A stretch of DNA of 64,000 nucleotides from CAYWIT01 sp964458415 (lineage in GTDB: Bacteria; Pseudomonadota; Alphaproteobacteria; Micavibrionales; UBA2020). This document shows positions 26,471-34,331 of this stretch, piece after piece (position 1 is the stretch's first letter; every line of letters begins with the position of its first letter). The stretch lies in contig CAYWIT010000001.1 in assembly GCA_964458415.1 (NCBI GenBank), positions 124,001 to 188,000 on the forward strand, in the 5' to 3' direction. A program made the translations under genes and the position numbers. The notes beneath the pieces were generated by a model. The model was not told the origin of the DNA and ran no database searches. It saw only the letters and a program-made list of their open reading frames with translations.

Positions 26471-26932
26471 TCATGATGTCTGCTTGGCTTTGATGGCGTC
26501 GAGCAGATCTTTCTCTGCCCGGCTGCGCGGCTGGAGGGCGGTTTTTTCAGCGGCGGCGGGGCTGTCAGCCATCTCGGCGGGAGCCGCCGTGGACGTGGTG
26601 GATTTGCGGCTTTTTTCCGCCAGTGATTCCAGCCGCCCGGCCAGACTGTCACCGGCCTGAACGATAATTTCAAGCTCTTCGGCAAGCGCCCGCGCCCGGT
26701 TGATTTTTTCCTGCAATCTGTCGCCGCTTTCAATCGAGGTTGTTTTGAGCGACTGGATCGCGGCTTCGGCGCGGGACGATGCGACATTCAGTGCGGCGAT
26801 CAGGGTTTCAAAAGCCTTGCGGTCCACCTGCATTTGCTGAAACTGGCGGGACAGGCGCAGGGCGTGGAAGATTGTCGCGCCAAGTGCGGTCAATATAACG
26901 AGGTCAAGGGCCAGCGTGATCCATGCACTCAT
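26471..26932 (-). CDS. DUF6468-type membrane protein of flagellar loci
   Basis: The protein has 153 residues. An N-terminal transmembrane helix (ITLALDLVILTALGATIFHAL) is followed by a short spacer and a long helix with heptad character (FETLIAALNVASSRAEAAIQ; LQEKINRARALAEELEIIVQ). The tail is Ala/Ser/Lys-rich. The architecture and position, between fliM and a MotE-like gene, match the DUF6468 family of alphaproteobacterial flagellar clusters, whose function is unknown. Its ATG shares one base with the fliM stop (TGATG), implying coupling. Confidence 0.7.
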   Translation of the reverse strand: MSAWITLALDLVILTALGATIFHALRLSRQFQQMQVDRKAFETLIAALNVASSRAEAAIQSLKTTSIESGDRLQEKINRARALAEELEIIVQAGDSLAGRLESLAEKSRKSTTSTAAPAEMADSPAAAEKTALQPRSRAEKDLLDAIKAKQTS

Positions 26933-28011
26933 CAGATATCCTCCGGCTCTTGCGGCTCGATATAATCTTCAATGCTGACGGCGATCTGCCCCTGCTTCTG
27001 GCCCATTTTGCCGATAAACATGGGATGGTCGCCGACGCGCATTTCAATCAGGTCTTCGGCACGGGTTTCCAGCGGAATGACGGAACCGGGTTTCAGGTTG
27101 ATCAGATCGTTCAAAGAAATTGTCGTCTCGCCGAGGATGGCGAAGAGGTTGATGTCCGTCTGGTAGAGCTCGCGAGTCAGGTGCGTCTCCCAGATGGTGT
27201 CGCGGCCAAATTTTTCCCCCATGAACATTTGCAGCAGAAGTTCACGGATCGGCTCCAGCGTCGCATAGGGGATCAGAATTTCGATCCGGCCCGAACGGTC
27301 GCCCATGTCAATGCGCAGCCGTACCAACACGCCGGCATTGTTGCTTTGGGTGATGGTGGCAAAGCGCGGGTTGGTCTCGATCCGTTCCAGCCGGAAACTG
27401 ACGGGCGAGAGGGGGTCGAAAGCCGCCGAGAGGTCGTTGAGCACCACATGGGCCATGCGTTCGATCAATTTGGTTTCAATCGTGGTATAGGGGCGTCCTT
27501 CGACCCGCAGCGCGGACGTGCCGCGCCGCCCGCCAAGCAGGACGTCAACGATGGCGTAGATGAGGGCGCTGTCAACGACCATCAGGCCGTGGTCATCCCA
27601 CTCCTCGGCTTTGAAGATGGTCAGCATCGCGGGGAGGGGAATGGAGTTCAGGTAGTCTCCGAACCGCACCGACGAGATGTGGTCGAGGCTGATCTCGACG
27701 TTGTCGGAGGTCAGATTGCGGAGCGAGGTGGACATCAGCCGGACCAGGCGGTCAAAGACGATATCCAGCATCGGCAGGCGTTCATAGTTGACCAGCGCCG
27801 AGTTGATCAGTTCCATGATCCCGGTCTTGTCCCCTCCGGCAGAATCGTCGTCAAAGCCGAGCAGGCTGTCGATTTCGTTCTGGTCAAGTATGCGCCCGTC
27901 ATCGGCGACAGGGGCCGCGGCTGCGCTGTCGCCCTCGCCAGACATGGATTCCCATTCCGCCATCATGCGGGCTTCTTCGTCACTCATTGGTTTGTTTACG
28001 TCGTCGCTCAT
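26932..28011 (-). CDS. fliM: FliM, flagellar motor switch protein
   Basis: The protein has 359 residues. The N-terminal CheY-P-binding segment reads ILDQNEIDSLLGFDDD, the classic LSQxEIDALL-type motif. The middle CheC-like domain and the C-terminal SpoA domain (HLTRELYQTDINLFAILGET; LINLKPGSVIPLETRAEDLI) follow. An acidic, Ala-rich extension of about 45 residues precedes the CheY motif, longer than in enterobacteria. FliM joins FliG and FliN in the C-ring. Its start overlaps the fliL stop by 4 nt (ATGA). Confidence 0.95.
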   Translation of the reverse strand: MSDDVNKPMSDEEARMMAEWESMSGEGDSAAAAPVADDGRILDQNEIDSLLGFDDDSAGGDKTGIMELINSALVNYERLPMLDIVFDRLVRLMSTSLRNLTSDNVEISLDHISSVRFGDYLNSIPLPAMLTIFKAEEWDDHGLMVVDSALIYAIVDVLLGGRRGTSALRVEGRPYTTIETKLIERMAHVVLNDLSAAFDPLSPVSFRLERIETNPRFATITQSNNAGVLVRLRIDMGDRSGRIEILIPYATLEPIRELLLQMFMGEKFGRDTIWETHLTRELYQTDINLFAILGETTISLNDLINLKPGSVIPLETRAEDLIEMRVGDHPMFIGKMGQKQGQIAVSIEDYIEPQEPEDI

Positions 28012-28637
28012 TGTACCAGAATCTCCTGAAACAGGACGTCGCGCACTTTTATATTCGGCGCGGCGGCCCGGACGCGGCTTAACATTTCTATTTTCATGCG
28101 GTACATACCGGAAGACCCGCGCAGATCGTCGATACGCAGTTCGCGCAGATAAGTCTGGAACTGGTCAACCACACGGGGCAACAGCTCTGTGAAGACAGCT
28201 TCATCCTGCTTTTTTTCCAGTTCGATTTTCAGCGTCACCTTGAGGAATCTCGGCTGCTTGGCGGAGCTGCTGAGGTTAACGATCATCGGCGGAATATCGA
28301 TGAAGGCCCCAGGTCCGGCAGCCTCGGCCTGCAGGGCGGCTGCTTCTGCACATTCGGGAGGAACTTCTGCGCCTTCTTCCAGCGCGGCGCAGTCTACAGC
28401 GTGGCCGGGCAGGAAAGAATCGAGATAGCCCATGAAGTAAGCACCAGCCCCGCCACCGCCCAGCAGCAAGAGGGGCAGGACGACGAAGAGGACGATTTTT
28501 TTTGCGCTGAACCGTGGCTTTTCCACAGATTCTCCGGTAGCGTCGCCACCCTCGGCAGCGACGTCCTCGGCACCAGCGGTTTCCTTTACGTCTTTTTCAA
28601 TCTTTACGTCTTTTTTGGCTTTTTTGTCGTCAGCCAT
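28008..28637 (-). CDS. fliL: FliL, flagellar basal-body-associated protein
   Basis: The protein has 209 residues from ATG 28637 (MADDKKAKKDVKIEKDVKE), with GGGGAC upstream. A Lys/Glu-rich cytoplasmic leader of about 45 residues precedes one transmembrane helix (IVLFVVLPLLLLGGGGAGAYF). The periplasmic FliL domain (FIDIPPMIVNLSSSAKQPRF; LKVTLKIELEKKQDEAVFTE) ends LFQEILVQ. FliL rings surround and stabilise the stators. It leads the operon fliL-fliM-DUF6468-motE-like and follows a perfect sigma-54 promoter. Confidence 0.92.
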   Translation of the reverse strand: MADDKKAKKDVKIEKDVKETAGAEDVAAEGGDATGESVEKPRFSAKKIVLFVVLPLLLLGGGGAGAYFMGYLDSFLPGHAVDCAALEEGAEVPPECAEAAALQAEAAGPGAFIDIPPMIVNLSSSAKQPRFLKVTLKIELEKKQDEAVFTELLPRVVDQFQTYLRELRIDDLRGSSGMYRMKIEMLSRVRAAAPNIKVRDVLFQEILVQ

Positions 28638-28695
28638 CTTTGTCCCCATTTATGGCAAGTCACTGAAGTGAAGCGCAAAACTCTGTTCAATCCCC

Positions 28696-28711
28696 TGCAC
28701 ATATCGTGCCA
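28696..28711 (-). promoter_or_regulatory. Sigma-54 promoter of the fliL operon
   Basis: On the minus strand this reads TGGCACGATATGTGCA, GG-N10-GC. The predicted start of transcription is near 28685, about 48 nt ahead of the fliL ATG. Confidence 0.9.
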
Positions 28712-28895
28712 CGCTTTGGGGCGTGGCGTCAAACATCACGTAGAATTTGCCGATATTCATAAAACGGCCAGAGGGCAAGGCGCTGCGGAAAAAAATGCCC
28801 GCCAATTATGCCCTGTTTCAAAAGATGGGGGCTTTGCACAAAAAGAAAAGACCCTGTGCGTCCCTAATATGATGATTTTTATAAGAAATTGTATT

Positions 28896-28911
28896 TGGCA
28901 CGGTTTCTGCA
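28896..28911 (+). promoter_or_regulatory. Sigma-54 promoter of the flgF-flgG-flgA-flgH operon
   Basis: TGGCACGGTTTCTGCA matches the -24/-12 consensus with GG-N10-GC. Transcription should start near 28922, giving a leader of about 73 nt before the flgF ATG. Confidence 0.92.
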
Positions 28912-28994
28912 TTGTTACTTTTCGGGTTAAACGCATCAGACATCAGGTCAAAAGACCGGGCGGTGCGCAAAGAATAAAAATATGGTGGTGAGAC

Positions 28995-29714
28995 ATGGAA
29001 AACATATCTTATATCGGCTTGTCACAACAGATGGCTTTGCAACGGCAGATGAATGTGACTGCCAACAACCTGGCCAATATGAACACGCCGGGATTCAAGG
29101 GGGAAGACGTCCTGTTCCTCGATTATCTCAACAAGCCGCAGGGCGGCGAGGGAATTAATCAGGTGCTGGACTATAACAGCTACCGCAAGCTGGAAACAGG
29201 CCCTTTTACCCAGACCTATAATAAGCTCGACTTTGCCATTCAGGGTGAAGGTTATTTTGCCGTGCAGACGGAGGAAGGCATCCGCTATACCCGGGACGGG
29301 TCTTTTGCGCTGAATGACAAGCGCGAGATCGTAAACAAATCCGGCCATGCCCTTTTAAATGAAAGCAGCAATCCGCTGGTTATGCCGCCGGATGCCACGC
29401 AGATCACGCTGGGCGCTGACGGATCGTTGTCAAGTGAAAACGGTACGATTGGCAAGGTGCAGATCGTTGATTTCGAAAGCCCGCAGCTGATGCGCAAGGT
29501 CGGTGATAATCTTTATGATGCCGGCGAGCTGCAAAAGAAAAACATTGAAAACCTGCGGGTCGTGCAGGGCGCTATCGAAGGGTCCAATGTGAACCCGATT
29601 ACTGAAATGAACAAAATGGTTGAAGTCCTCCGGATGTATCAGGCCACGCAGAAGATGTTGCTGGCGGATCACGAGCGTATCCGGAGCGCCATTCAGAAAC
29701 TGACAAAAGTTTAA
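28995..29714 (+). CDS. flgF: FlgF, proximal rod protein
   Basis: The protein has 239 residues. The N-terminal rod motif is QMALQRQMNVTANNLANMNT and the core contains FAIQGEGYFAVQTEEGIRYT, where FlgF and FlgG share sequence. The C-terminal helix is GAIEGSNVNPITEMNKMVEV followed by LRMYQATQKML. FlgF joins the proximal rod to FlgG. It is the first gene of the rightward rod/ring operon, with GGTGGTGAG as ribosome site. Confidence 0.95.
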   Translation: MENISYIGLSQQMALQRQMNVTANNLANMNTPGFKGEDVLFLDYLNKPQGGEGINQVLDYNSYRKLETGPFTQTYNKLDFAIQGEGYFAVQTEEGIRYTRDGSFALNDKREIVNKSGHALLNESSNPLVMPPDATQITLGADGSLSSENGTIGKVQIVDFESPQLMRKVGDNLYDAGELQKKNIENLRVVQGAIEGSNVNPITEMNKMVEVLRMYQATQKMLLADHERIRSAIQKLTKV

Positions 29715-29743
29715 GCCTTGAAGAGAAGAAAAAGGAGATCATC

Positions 29744-30532
29744 ATGTCGCTGACACTCGATATCGGAGCCACGGGAATGCTGGCGCAACAGCTTAATGTC
29801 GATGTTATTTCCAACAACATCGCCAATATGACCACGACCGGATACAAGCGGCAGCGGGCCGAGTTTCAGGATCTGTTGTATCAGACCAAGGTCCGTCCGG
29901 GGGCGGCGTCCTCTTCGGCAGGAACGACGGTTCCGGCGGGTATCCAGATGGGGCTGGGCGTCAAGGCGGGTTCCGTTTATCGCATTAACGAGCAGGGCGC
30001 TCTGCAAATGACGGGGAACGATCTGGACATTGCCAATAAAGGCGAAGGGTATTTTCAAATTACGTTGCCGAGCGGCGAGACGGCTTATACACGGGATGGT
30101 TCATTCCAGATGGATCAGAGCGGTCAGTTGGTGACATCGGAAGGTTATCTGGTACAGCCGGGCATTACCATTCCAAGCGATGCCGTCGGAATCAGCATCA
30201 ACAGTTCCGGACAGGTGCTGGTCAAAATTCAGGGCCAGACGGCGCTGACAAATGCCGGCCAGATCCAGACGGCTTTGTTCCCGAATAATGCCGGCCTCGA
30301 GGCTTTGGGCGATAACCTCTATCTGGAGACGGAGGCATCGGGCGCGCCGCTGGTCGGAAATCCCGGGGATCCGGGCTATGGCGAACTGGAGCAAGGGGCT
30401 CTGGAAACGTCTAACGTGAATGTCGTGCAGGAGATTACTTCCCTTATTCAGGCCCAGCGCGCCTATGAAATGAATTCCAAGGTGATCCAGACCGGAGATG
30501 AAATGCTTTCTACCGTCACGCAAATGCGTTAA
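29744..30532 (+). CDS. flgG: FlgG, distal rod protein
   Basis: The protein has 262 residues, the usual FlgG length. It has the N-terminal motif MLAQQLNVDVISNNIANMTT, the FlgG-specific insertion (YQTKVRPGAASSSAGTTVPA, then GIQMGLGVKAGSVYRI) that distinguishes it from FlgE, and the C-terminal GALETSNVNVVQEITSLIQA. It starts after a strong AAGGAG. FlgG forms the drive shaft that passes through the P- and L-rings. Confidence 0.96.
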   Translation: MSLTLDIGATGMLAQQLNVDVISNNIANMTTTGYKRQRAEFQDLLYQTKVRPGAASSSAGTTVPAGIQMGLGVKAGSVYRINEQGALQMTGNDLDIANKGEGYFQITLPSGETAYTRDGSFQMDQSGQLVTSEGYLVQPGITIPSDAVGISINSSGQVLVKIQGQTALTNAGQIQTALFPNNAGLEALGDNLYLETEASGAPLVGNPGDPGYGELEQGALETSNVNVVQEITSLIQAQRAYEMNSKVIQTGDEMLSTVTQMR

Positions 30533-30557
30533 CCGGTAACAGAAAAGGGGTATTGAC

Positions 30558-31553
30558 ATGAGAAAAGAAACAAAAACAGCGACGGGACTAGCCCTTGTTT
30601 TGATGCTGGCTTTTGCTGCTCCAGCTCTGGCAACGTCCCCTGTAACCGTCATGTCGGCGCAGCCAAAAGCGAAAAGCGCCGTGGCCGGCAATGTCGTGAC
30701 GGTCGGTGATGTTTTTAGCGGAGTCAGGGACAAGGGGTTTGCGGATTACGTGCTGGCGCCAGCGCCGCAGAATGGAAAACTGTTGACGCTGAATGCTTTT
30801 GATCTCAAACGCATTTCGGAGGCCTTTAATCTGGGCTGGAGGCCGGACACAGGCCGCGAGCAGGTGGTCATTCGCCGCGCGACACAGGAAATCGGCCCTG
30901 TCGAGATCGAAGCGGCGCTGCGGACGCGCGCGGCAGCGGACATGCCGGGCGCGAAATTCGATCTGCAAATCGACAGCCGTACGGCAAATCTCCAGATTCC
31001 GCAGAATGTGGAAACGACGCTGGTCGTTGACGGGCTGCGGACGGATCTGGCGCGGGGAACCTTTAACGCTTTTCTTTCTGCCGTCAATTCCGCCGGTGAT
31101 CCCGTCGTCAAGACCGAGGTGACCGGACGGATGCAGGTTCTGCTTTCGGTGCCTGTGCTGAAAACGGCTTTGCAGCAAGGCGACGTTATCACGGCAGATG
31201 ATATTTCCTGGATGGATCTGCGCGCCGCCGATGTTTCCGCGAATACGGTTGTGGATGCGCAAAAGCTGGTCGGGCAAACGCCGCGGCGCGGCATTGCCGC
31301 CCTCAAGCCTCTCTCAGTCGGGGATATCCAGTCCCCTGTGATTGTCAAAAAGGGCGATCTGGTCACGCTGACGCTGCAAAACGGGTTTATTCACCTCACG
31401 CTGCAGGGCAAGGCGCTGGAAAGCGGCGCTGCGGGCGAGATGGTCCGCGTGATCAACACGGCATCAAACCAGACGGTCGAGGGTGTGATCACGGGGGCGC
31501 AGGCTGTGACTGTTTCTCCGCCGCCCGCGCCGATACTGGCCAGTGCATTCTAA
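30558..31553 (+). CDS. flgA: FlgA, P-ring assembly chaperone
   Basis: The protein has 331 residues with a signal peptide (ATGLALVLMLAFAAPALATS). The C-terminal SAF domain is clear (VPVLKTALQQGDVITADDIS; GQTPRRGIAALKPLSVGDIQ) and ends with IHLTLQGKALESGAAGEMVRV, the FlgA signature. It is longer than enterobacterial FlgA because of an N-terminal region of about 150 residues, as is common in alphaproteobacteria. FlgA helps FlgI assemble in the periplasm. Confidence 0.92.
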   Translation: MRKETKTATGLALVLMLAFAAPALATSPVTVMSAQPKAKSAVAGNVVTVGDVFSGVRDKGFADYVLAPAPQNGKLLTLNAFDLKRISEAFNLGWRPDTGREQVVIRRATQEIGPVEIEAALRTRAAADMPGAKFDLQIDSRTANLQIPQNVETTLVVDGLRTDLARGTFNAFLSAVNSAGDPVVKTEVTGRMQVLLSVPVLKTALQQGDVITADDISWMDLRAADVSANTVVDAQKLVGQTPRRGIAALKPLSVGDIQSPVIVKKGDLVTLTLQNGFIHLTLQGKALESGAAGEMVRVINTASNQTVEGVITGAQAVTVSPPPAPILASAF

Positions 31554-31591
31554 AAACTTGTAAAAACGAAAAAGGGTTGGGAGTATAAAAC

Positions 31592-32356
31592 ATGAAAAAA
31601 GCATCTGATAAACTGACAAGAGTAACGCTATCCTGCGCAGCGCTGTTGTTGCTAACCGCCTGTGGCGGGATGCAGGACCGTCTTGCCAATATCGGCAAGC
31701 CACCAGCCATGACGGAAATCCAGAACCCCTATAGCGCGCCCGGCTACAAGCCCGTGCAGTTGCCGATGCCGCCGCAGGAAGCGATGAACACGAACGCGAA
31801 TTCTCTCTGGCAATCGTCGCGGCAGACCTTTTTCAAGGATCAGCGCGCAAACAAGGTGGGCGATATCTTGACCGTTATGATCGATATTGCCGATACAGCT
31901 GATTTCAAGAATAAAACAACACGCAGTCGTGTCGGCGGAGAAACCGCCGGATTGCCGAACTTTCTGGGCGTGGCAGAAAGCCAGCTCAGCAAGGTTCTGC
32001 CGGAGGCCGTTGATCCTGCGAAGCTTGTCGGCATGAGCAGCGATTCTTCGTCCACCGGCGATGGCAAGATCGAGCGCGAGGAGGAGATCAAGATGAGTCT
32101 GGCTGCGATGATCATGCAGGTTCTTCCCAACGGCAACTTTGTTATCCGGGGCAATCAGGAAGTCCGCGTCAACAACGAATTGCGCGAGTTGACCCTGCAA
32201 GGGGTCGTCCGGCCCGAAGATATCCTGAACAATAACTCCATCTCGCACGAGAAAATTGCCGAAGCCCGCATCTCCTACGGTGGCCGCGGCCAGATTACCG
32301 ATCTTCAGCAGCCACGCTACGGGCAGCAGTTCTACGATATTGTCTCGCCCTTCTGA
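31592..32356 (+). CDS. flgH: FlgH, flagellar L-ring lipoprotein
   Basis: The protein has 254 residues. A lipoprotein signal with lipobox LLTAC gives a lipidated Cys near residue 27. FlgH marks are SLWQSSRQTFFKDQRANKVG followed by DILTVMIDIADTA, then the FVIRGNQEVRVNNELRELTL and GVVRPEDILNNNSI segments. FlgH forms the outer-membrane L-ring. It is the last gene of the operon and is followed by a strong terminator. Confidence 0.96.
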   Translation: MKKASDKLTRVTLSCAALLLLTACGGMQDRLANIGKPPAMTEIQNPYSAPGYKPVQLPMPPQEAMNTNANSLWQSSRQTFFKDQRANKVGDILTVMIDIADTADFKNKTTRSRVGGETAGLPNFLGVAESQLSKVLPEAVDPAKLVGMSSDSSSTGDGKIEREEEIKMSLAAMIMQVLPNGNFVIRGNQEVRVNNELRELTLQGVVRPEDILNNNSISHEKIAEARISYGGRGQITDLQQPRYGQQFYDIVSPF

Positions 32357-32412
32357 TACCGGCGATACATCCCTTCTTTAACCCACCCACCCCAACTCAA
32401 GGATTTCCTTGG

Positions 32413-32438
32413 AGGCCAGCCCCGCGCTGGCCTTTTTT
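32413..32438 (+). terminator. Rho-independent terminator after flgH
   Basis: An 8-bp perfect stem (AGGCCAGC with GCTGGCCT), a 5-nt loop and a run of six T mark the end of the flagellar island on the plus strand. Confidence 0.92.
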
Positions 32439-32482
32439 CTTTGCTTGAGGGGCTGTGTTATTTCATAATGCTGTTAAAATCG

Positions 32483-32507
32483 GGTGGAATCGGGGTTTCG
32501 AACCCCA
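32483..32507 (-). other. tRNA T-arm-like remnant
   Basis: On the minus strand this stretch reads GGGGTTCGAAACCCC followed by GATTCCACC, which looks like a tRNA T-stem/loop (TTCGAAA loop) and the 3' side of an acceptor stem. No D-arm, anticodon arm or CCA end accompanies it, so it is not an intact tRNA gene. It could be a leftover of an attachment site or simply a hairpin. Confidence 0.3.
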
Positions 32508-32516
32508 TTAAACCTA

Positions 32517-32522
32517 TATAAT
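32517..32522 (+). promoter_or_regulatory. Possible -10 element of the acyl-CoA ligase genes
   Basis: A perfect TATAAT lies 43 nt ahead of the first acyl-CoA ligase ATG in AT-rich DNA. No good -35 hexamer is present at the normal distance. Confidence 0.4.
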
Positions 32523-32565
32523 ATAGTGGGCATATATTTTTTTTATACACAGAAGGATTCTTCCG

Positions 32566-34302
32566 ATGGGCGAGGCTGCACCGGTGAGCGATACCGCAAA
32601 AACAGATATTCCGCTTTGCGAGAACGGCGTGTGGATCTGGGAAAAATATTATCCCGAAGGGCTTTCGTGGCGGGATCCGGTTTTGCAAAAGCCGCTTTGT
32701 CATATTCTCGATCATGCGGCGGAGAAATATGGCGCGGAGAAGGCCGCCGATTTTCTGGGTAAAGCCTGGACTTATGCGGAACTGGCGGGGCTGACCAATC
32801 GCATTGCGGCGGGACTGCAGAGGATGGGCGTGAAAAAAGGCGTCAAGGTCGGATTGTTTTTGCCGAACACGCCTTATTCCATTTTGTTCTACTACGGGAT
32901 TCTCAAGGCGGGCGGAACGGTGGTGAATTACAACCCGCTCTATGTGGAGCGGGAGCTGACCGCGCAGGTCGAAGACAGCGAGACGGATATCATGGTCACT
33001 GTCGGTCTGAGGGTTCTCTGCGACAAGATGGCGCATGTGCTGCACGAAACGCGGCTGCAAAAGGTGATTGTCTGCCCGTTCGCGGCGGCGCTGCCGTTTC
33101 CCAAGAGCCTCCTCTTTTCCCTTCTCAAGACGAAGGATATCGCAAAGCTTCCGGCGGATGCACGCTATGTCGGCTATGACAGCGTGCTTGATAATGACGG
33201 ACAGCCGGAGCCTGTGACAATCGATCCGGCAGAGGATATCGCGGTGCTGCAATATACGGGCGGCACGACGGGGGTCCCCAAGGGTGCCATGCTGACGCAT
33301 GCCAATATCTATGCCAATGTCATGCAGGCAACGCATTGGATCCGTGGGTCGGAGCCCTATAAGGACTGCATCGTTGGCGTGCTGCCGCTGTTTCATGTCT
33401 TCGCCATGACGGTCGTGCTCAACTGGTCGGTCTGGAACGGGGTGAAAATCCTGTTGCAGCCGAAATTCGACCTGAACGCCCTGATGCAACTGATTAAAAA
33501 GCACAAGCCGTCGTTTTTTCCCGCGGTTCCCGCGATTTTCAATGCGATCGCGACGCATCCGGATGTCGGCGCGTATGACTTCTCCTGCCTGAAATTCTGC
33601 CTTTCCGGCGGGGCGCCGTTGCCGGCCGATGTCAAGCGCCTGTTCGAGGAAAAAACCGGATCGAAAGCCATCGCCGAGGGTTACGGGCTGACGGAAAGTT
33701 CCCCCGTGGCGACGGTCAATCCCGTGGGCGGCAGGATCAAGACGGGATCGGTGGGGCAGCCGTTGCCGGGGACAATCGTCGAGATTGTCAGCCGCGAGGA
33801 TGGAATGACGGTATTGCCCGTTGGCGAAAAAGGCGAGGTCTGCATTACCGGACCGCAGGTCATGAAGGGGTATTACAACAAACCGGAAGCAACGGCGGAA
33901 GTCCTGCGCAATGGACGGCTGCATACGGGCGATGTCGGTTATATTGACAGTGAGGGCTATCTTTATCTGGTGGACCGTATCAAGGATCTGATCCTTGTGC
34001 GCGGCTATAATGTTTATCCGCGGATTGTCGAAGAAGCGATTTACCTGCATCCCTCGGTGGAGGAGTGCATCGTCGCGGGTGTGCCGGACGAGGATCGTGG
34101 TGAAACGGTCTGGGCCTGGGTCAAGCCGGTTGCCGGACGCAAGCTGACAGAAGCGGATTTGCAGGCCTTTTTGAAGGATAAGCTGAACCCGATCGAATAT
34201 CCGCGTAAAATCATCATCCGCGACCAGCCGCTGCCGAAGACGGCCGTGGGCAAGCTGAGCCGTAAAGACCTGCTCGCGCAGGAAGGAATCGTTCGTAAGT
34301 AA
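32566..34302 (+). CDS. Long-chain acyl-CoA ligase (FadD-like), copy 1
   Basis: The protein has 578 residues in the AMP-forming ANL superfamily. The ATP-binding P-loop is YTGGTTGVPKGAMLTH, the A5 motif GYGLTESSP, the A7 motif HTGDVGYIDSEGYLYLVDRI and the A8 hinge KDLILVRGYNVYPRIVEEA. The catalytic lysine lies in PLPKTAVGKLSRKDL. It activates fatty acids to acyl-CoA for beta-oxidation or lipid synthesis; chain length cannot be read from sequence. It is followed after 29 nt by a close paralogue, probably in one operon. AAGGA precedes the ATG. Confidence 0.88.
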   Translation: MGEAAPVSDTAKTDIPLCENGVWIWEKYYPEGLSWRDPVLQKPLCHILDHAAEKYGAEKAADFLGKAWTYAELAGLTNRIAAGLQRMGVKKGVKVGLFLPNTPYSILFYYGILKAGGTVVNYNPLYVERELTAQVEDSETDIMVTVGLRVLCDKMAHVLHETRLQKVIVCPFAAALPFPKSLLFSLLKTKDIAKLPADARYVGYDSVLDNDGQPEPVTIDPAEDIAVLQYTGGTTGVPKGAMLTHANIYANVMQATHWIRGSEPYKDCIVGVLPLFHVFAMTVVLNWSVWNGVKILLQPKFDLNALMQLIKKHKPSFFPAVPAIFNAIATHPDVGAYDFSCLKFCLSGGAPLPADVKRLFEEKTGSKAIAEGYGLTESSPVATVNPVGGRIKTGSVGQPLPGTIVEIVSREDGMTVLPVGEKGEVCITGPQVMKGYYNKPEATAEVLRNGRLHTGDVGYIDSEGYLYLVDRIKDLILVRGYNVYPRIVEEAIYLHPSVEECIVAGVPDEDRGETVWAWVKPVAGRKLTEADLQAFLKDKLNPIEYPRKIIIRDQPLPKTAVGKLSRKDLLAQEGIVRK

Positions 34303-34331
34303 AAATGAGGAAGACAGAAGGAGATTTAAAA

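Larger units (their letters stand above)
28638..28994. promoter_or_regulatory. Divergent control region between fliL and flgF
   Basis: These 357 nt hold no credible gene. They contain two perfect sigma-54 promoters pointing outward: minus strand at 28696-28711 for fliL and plus strand at 28896-28910 for flgF. The roughly 185 bp between them are the natural place for shared FlbD enhancer sites. Several GGCAA/TGCCC-type half sites are visible there, but no convincing consensus. Confidence 0.75.
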
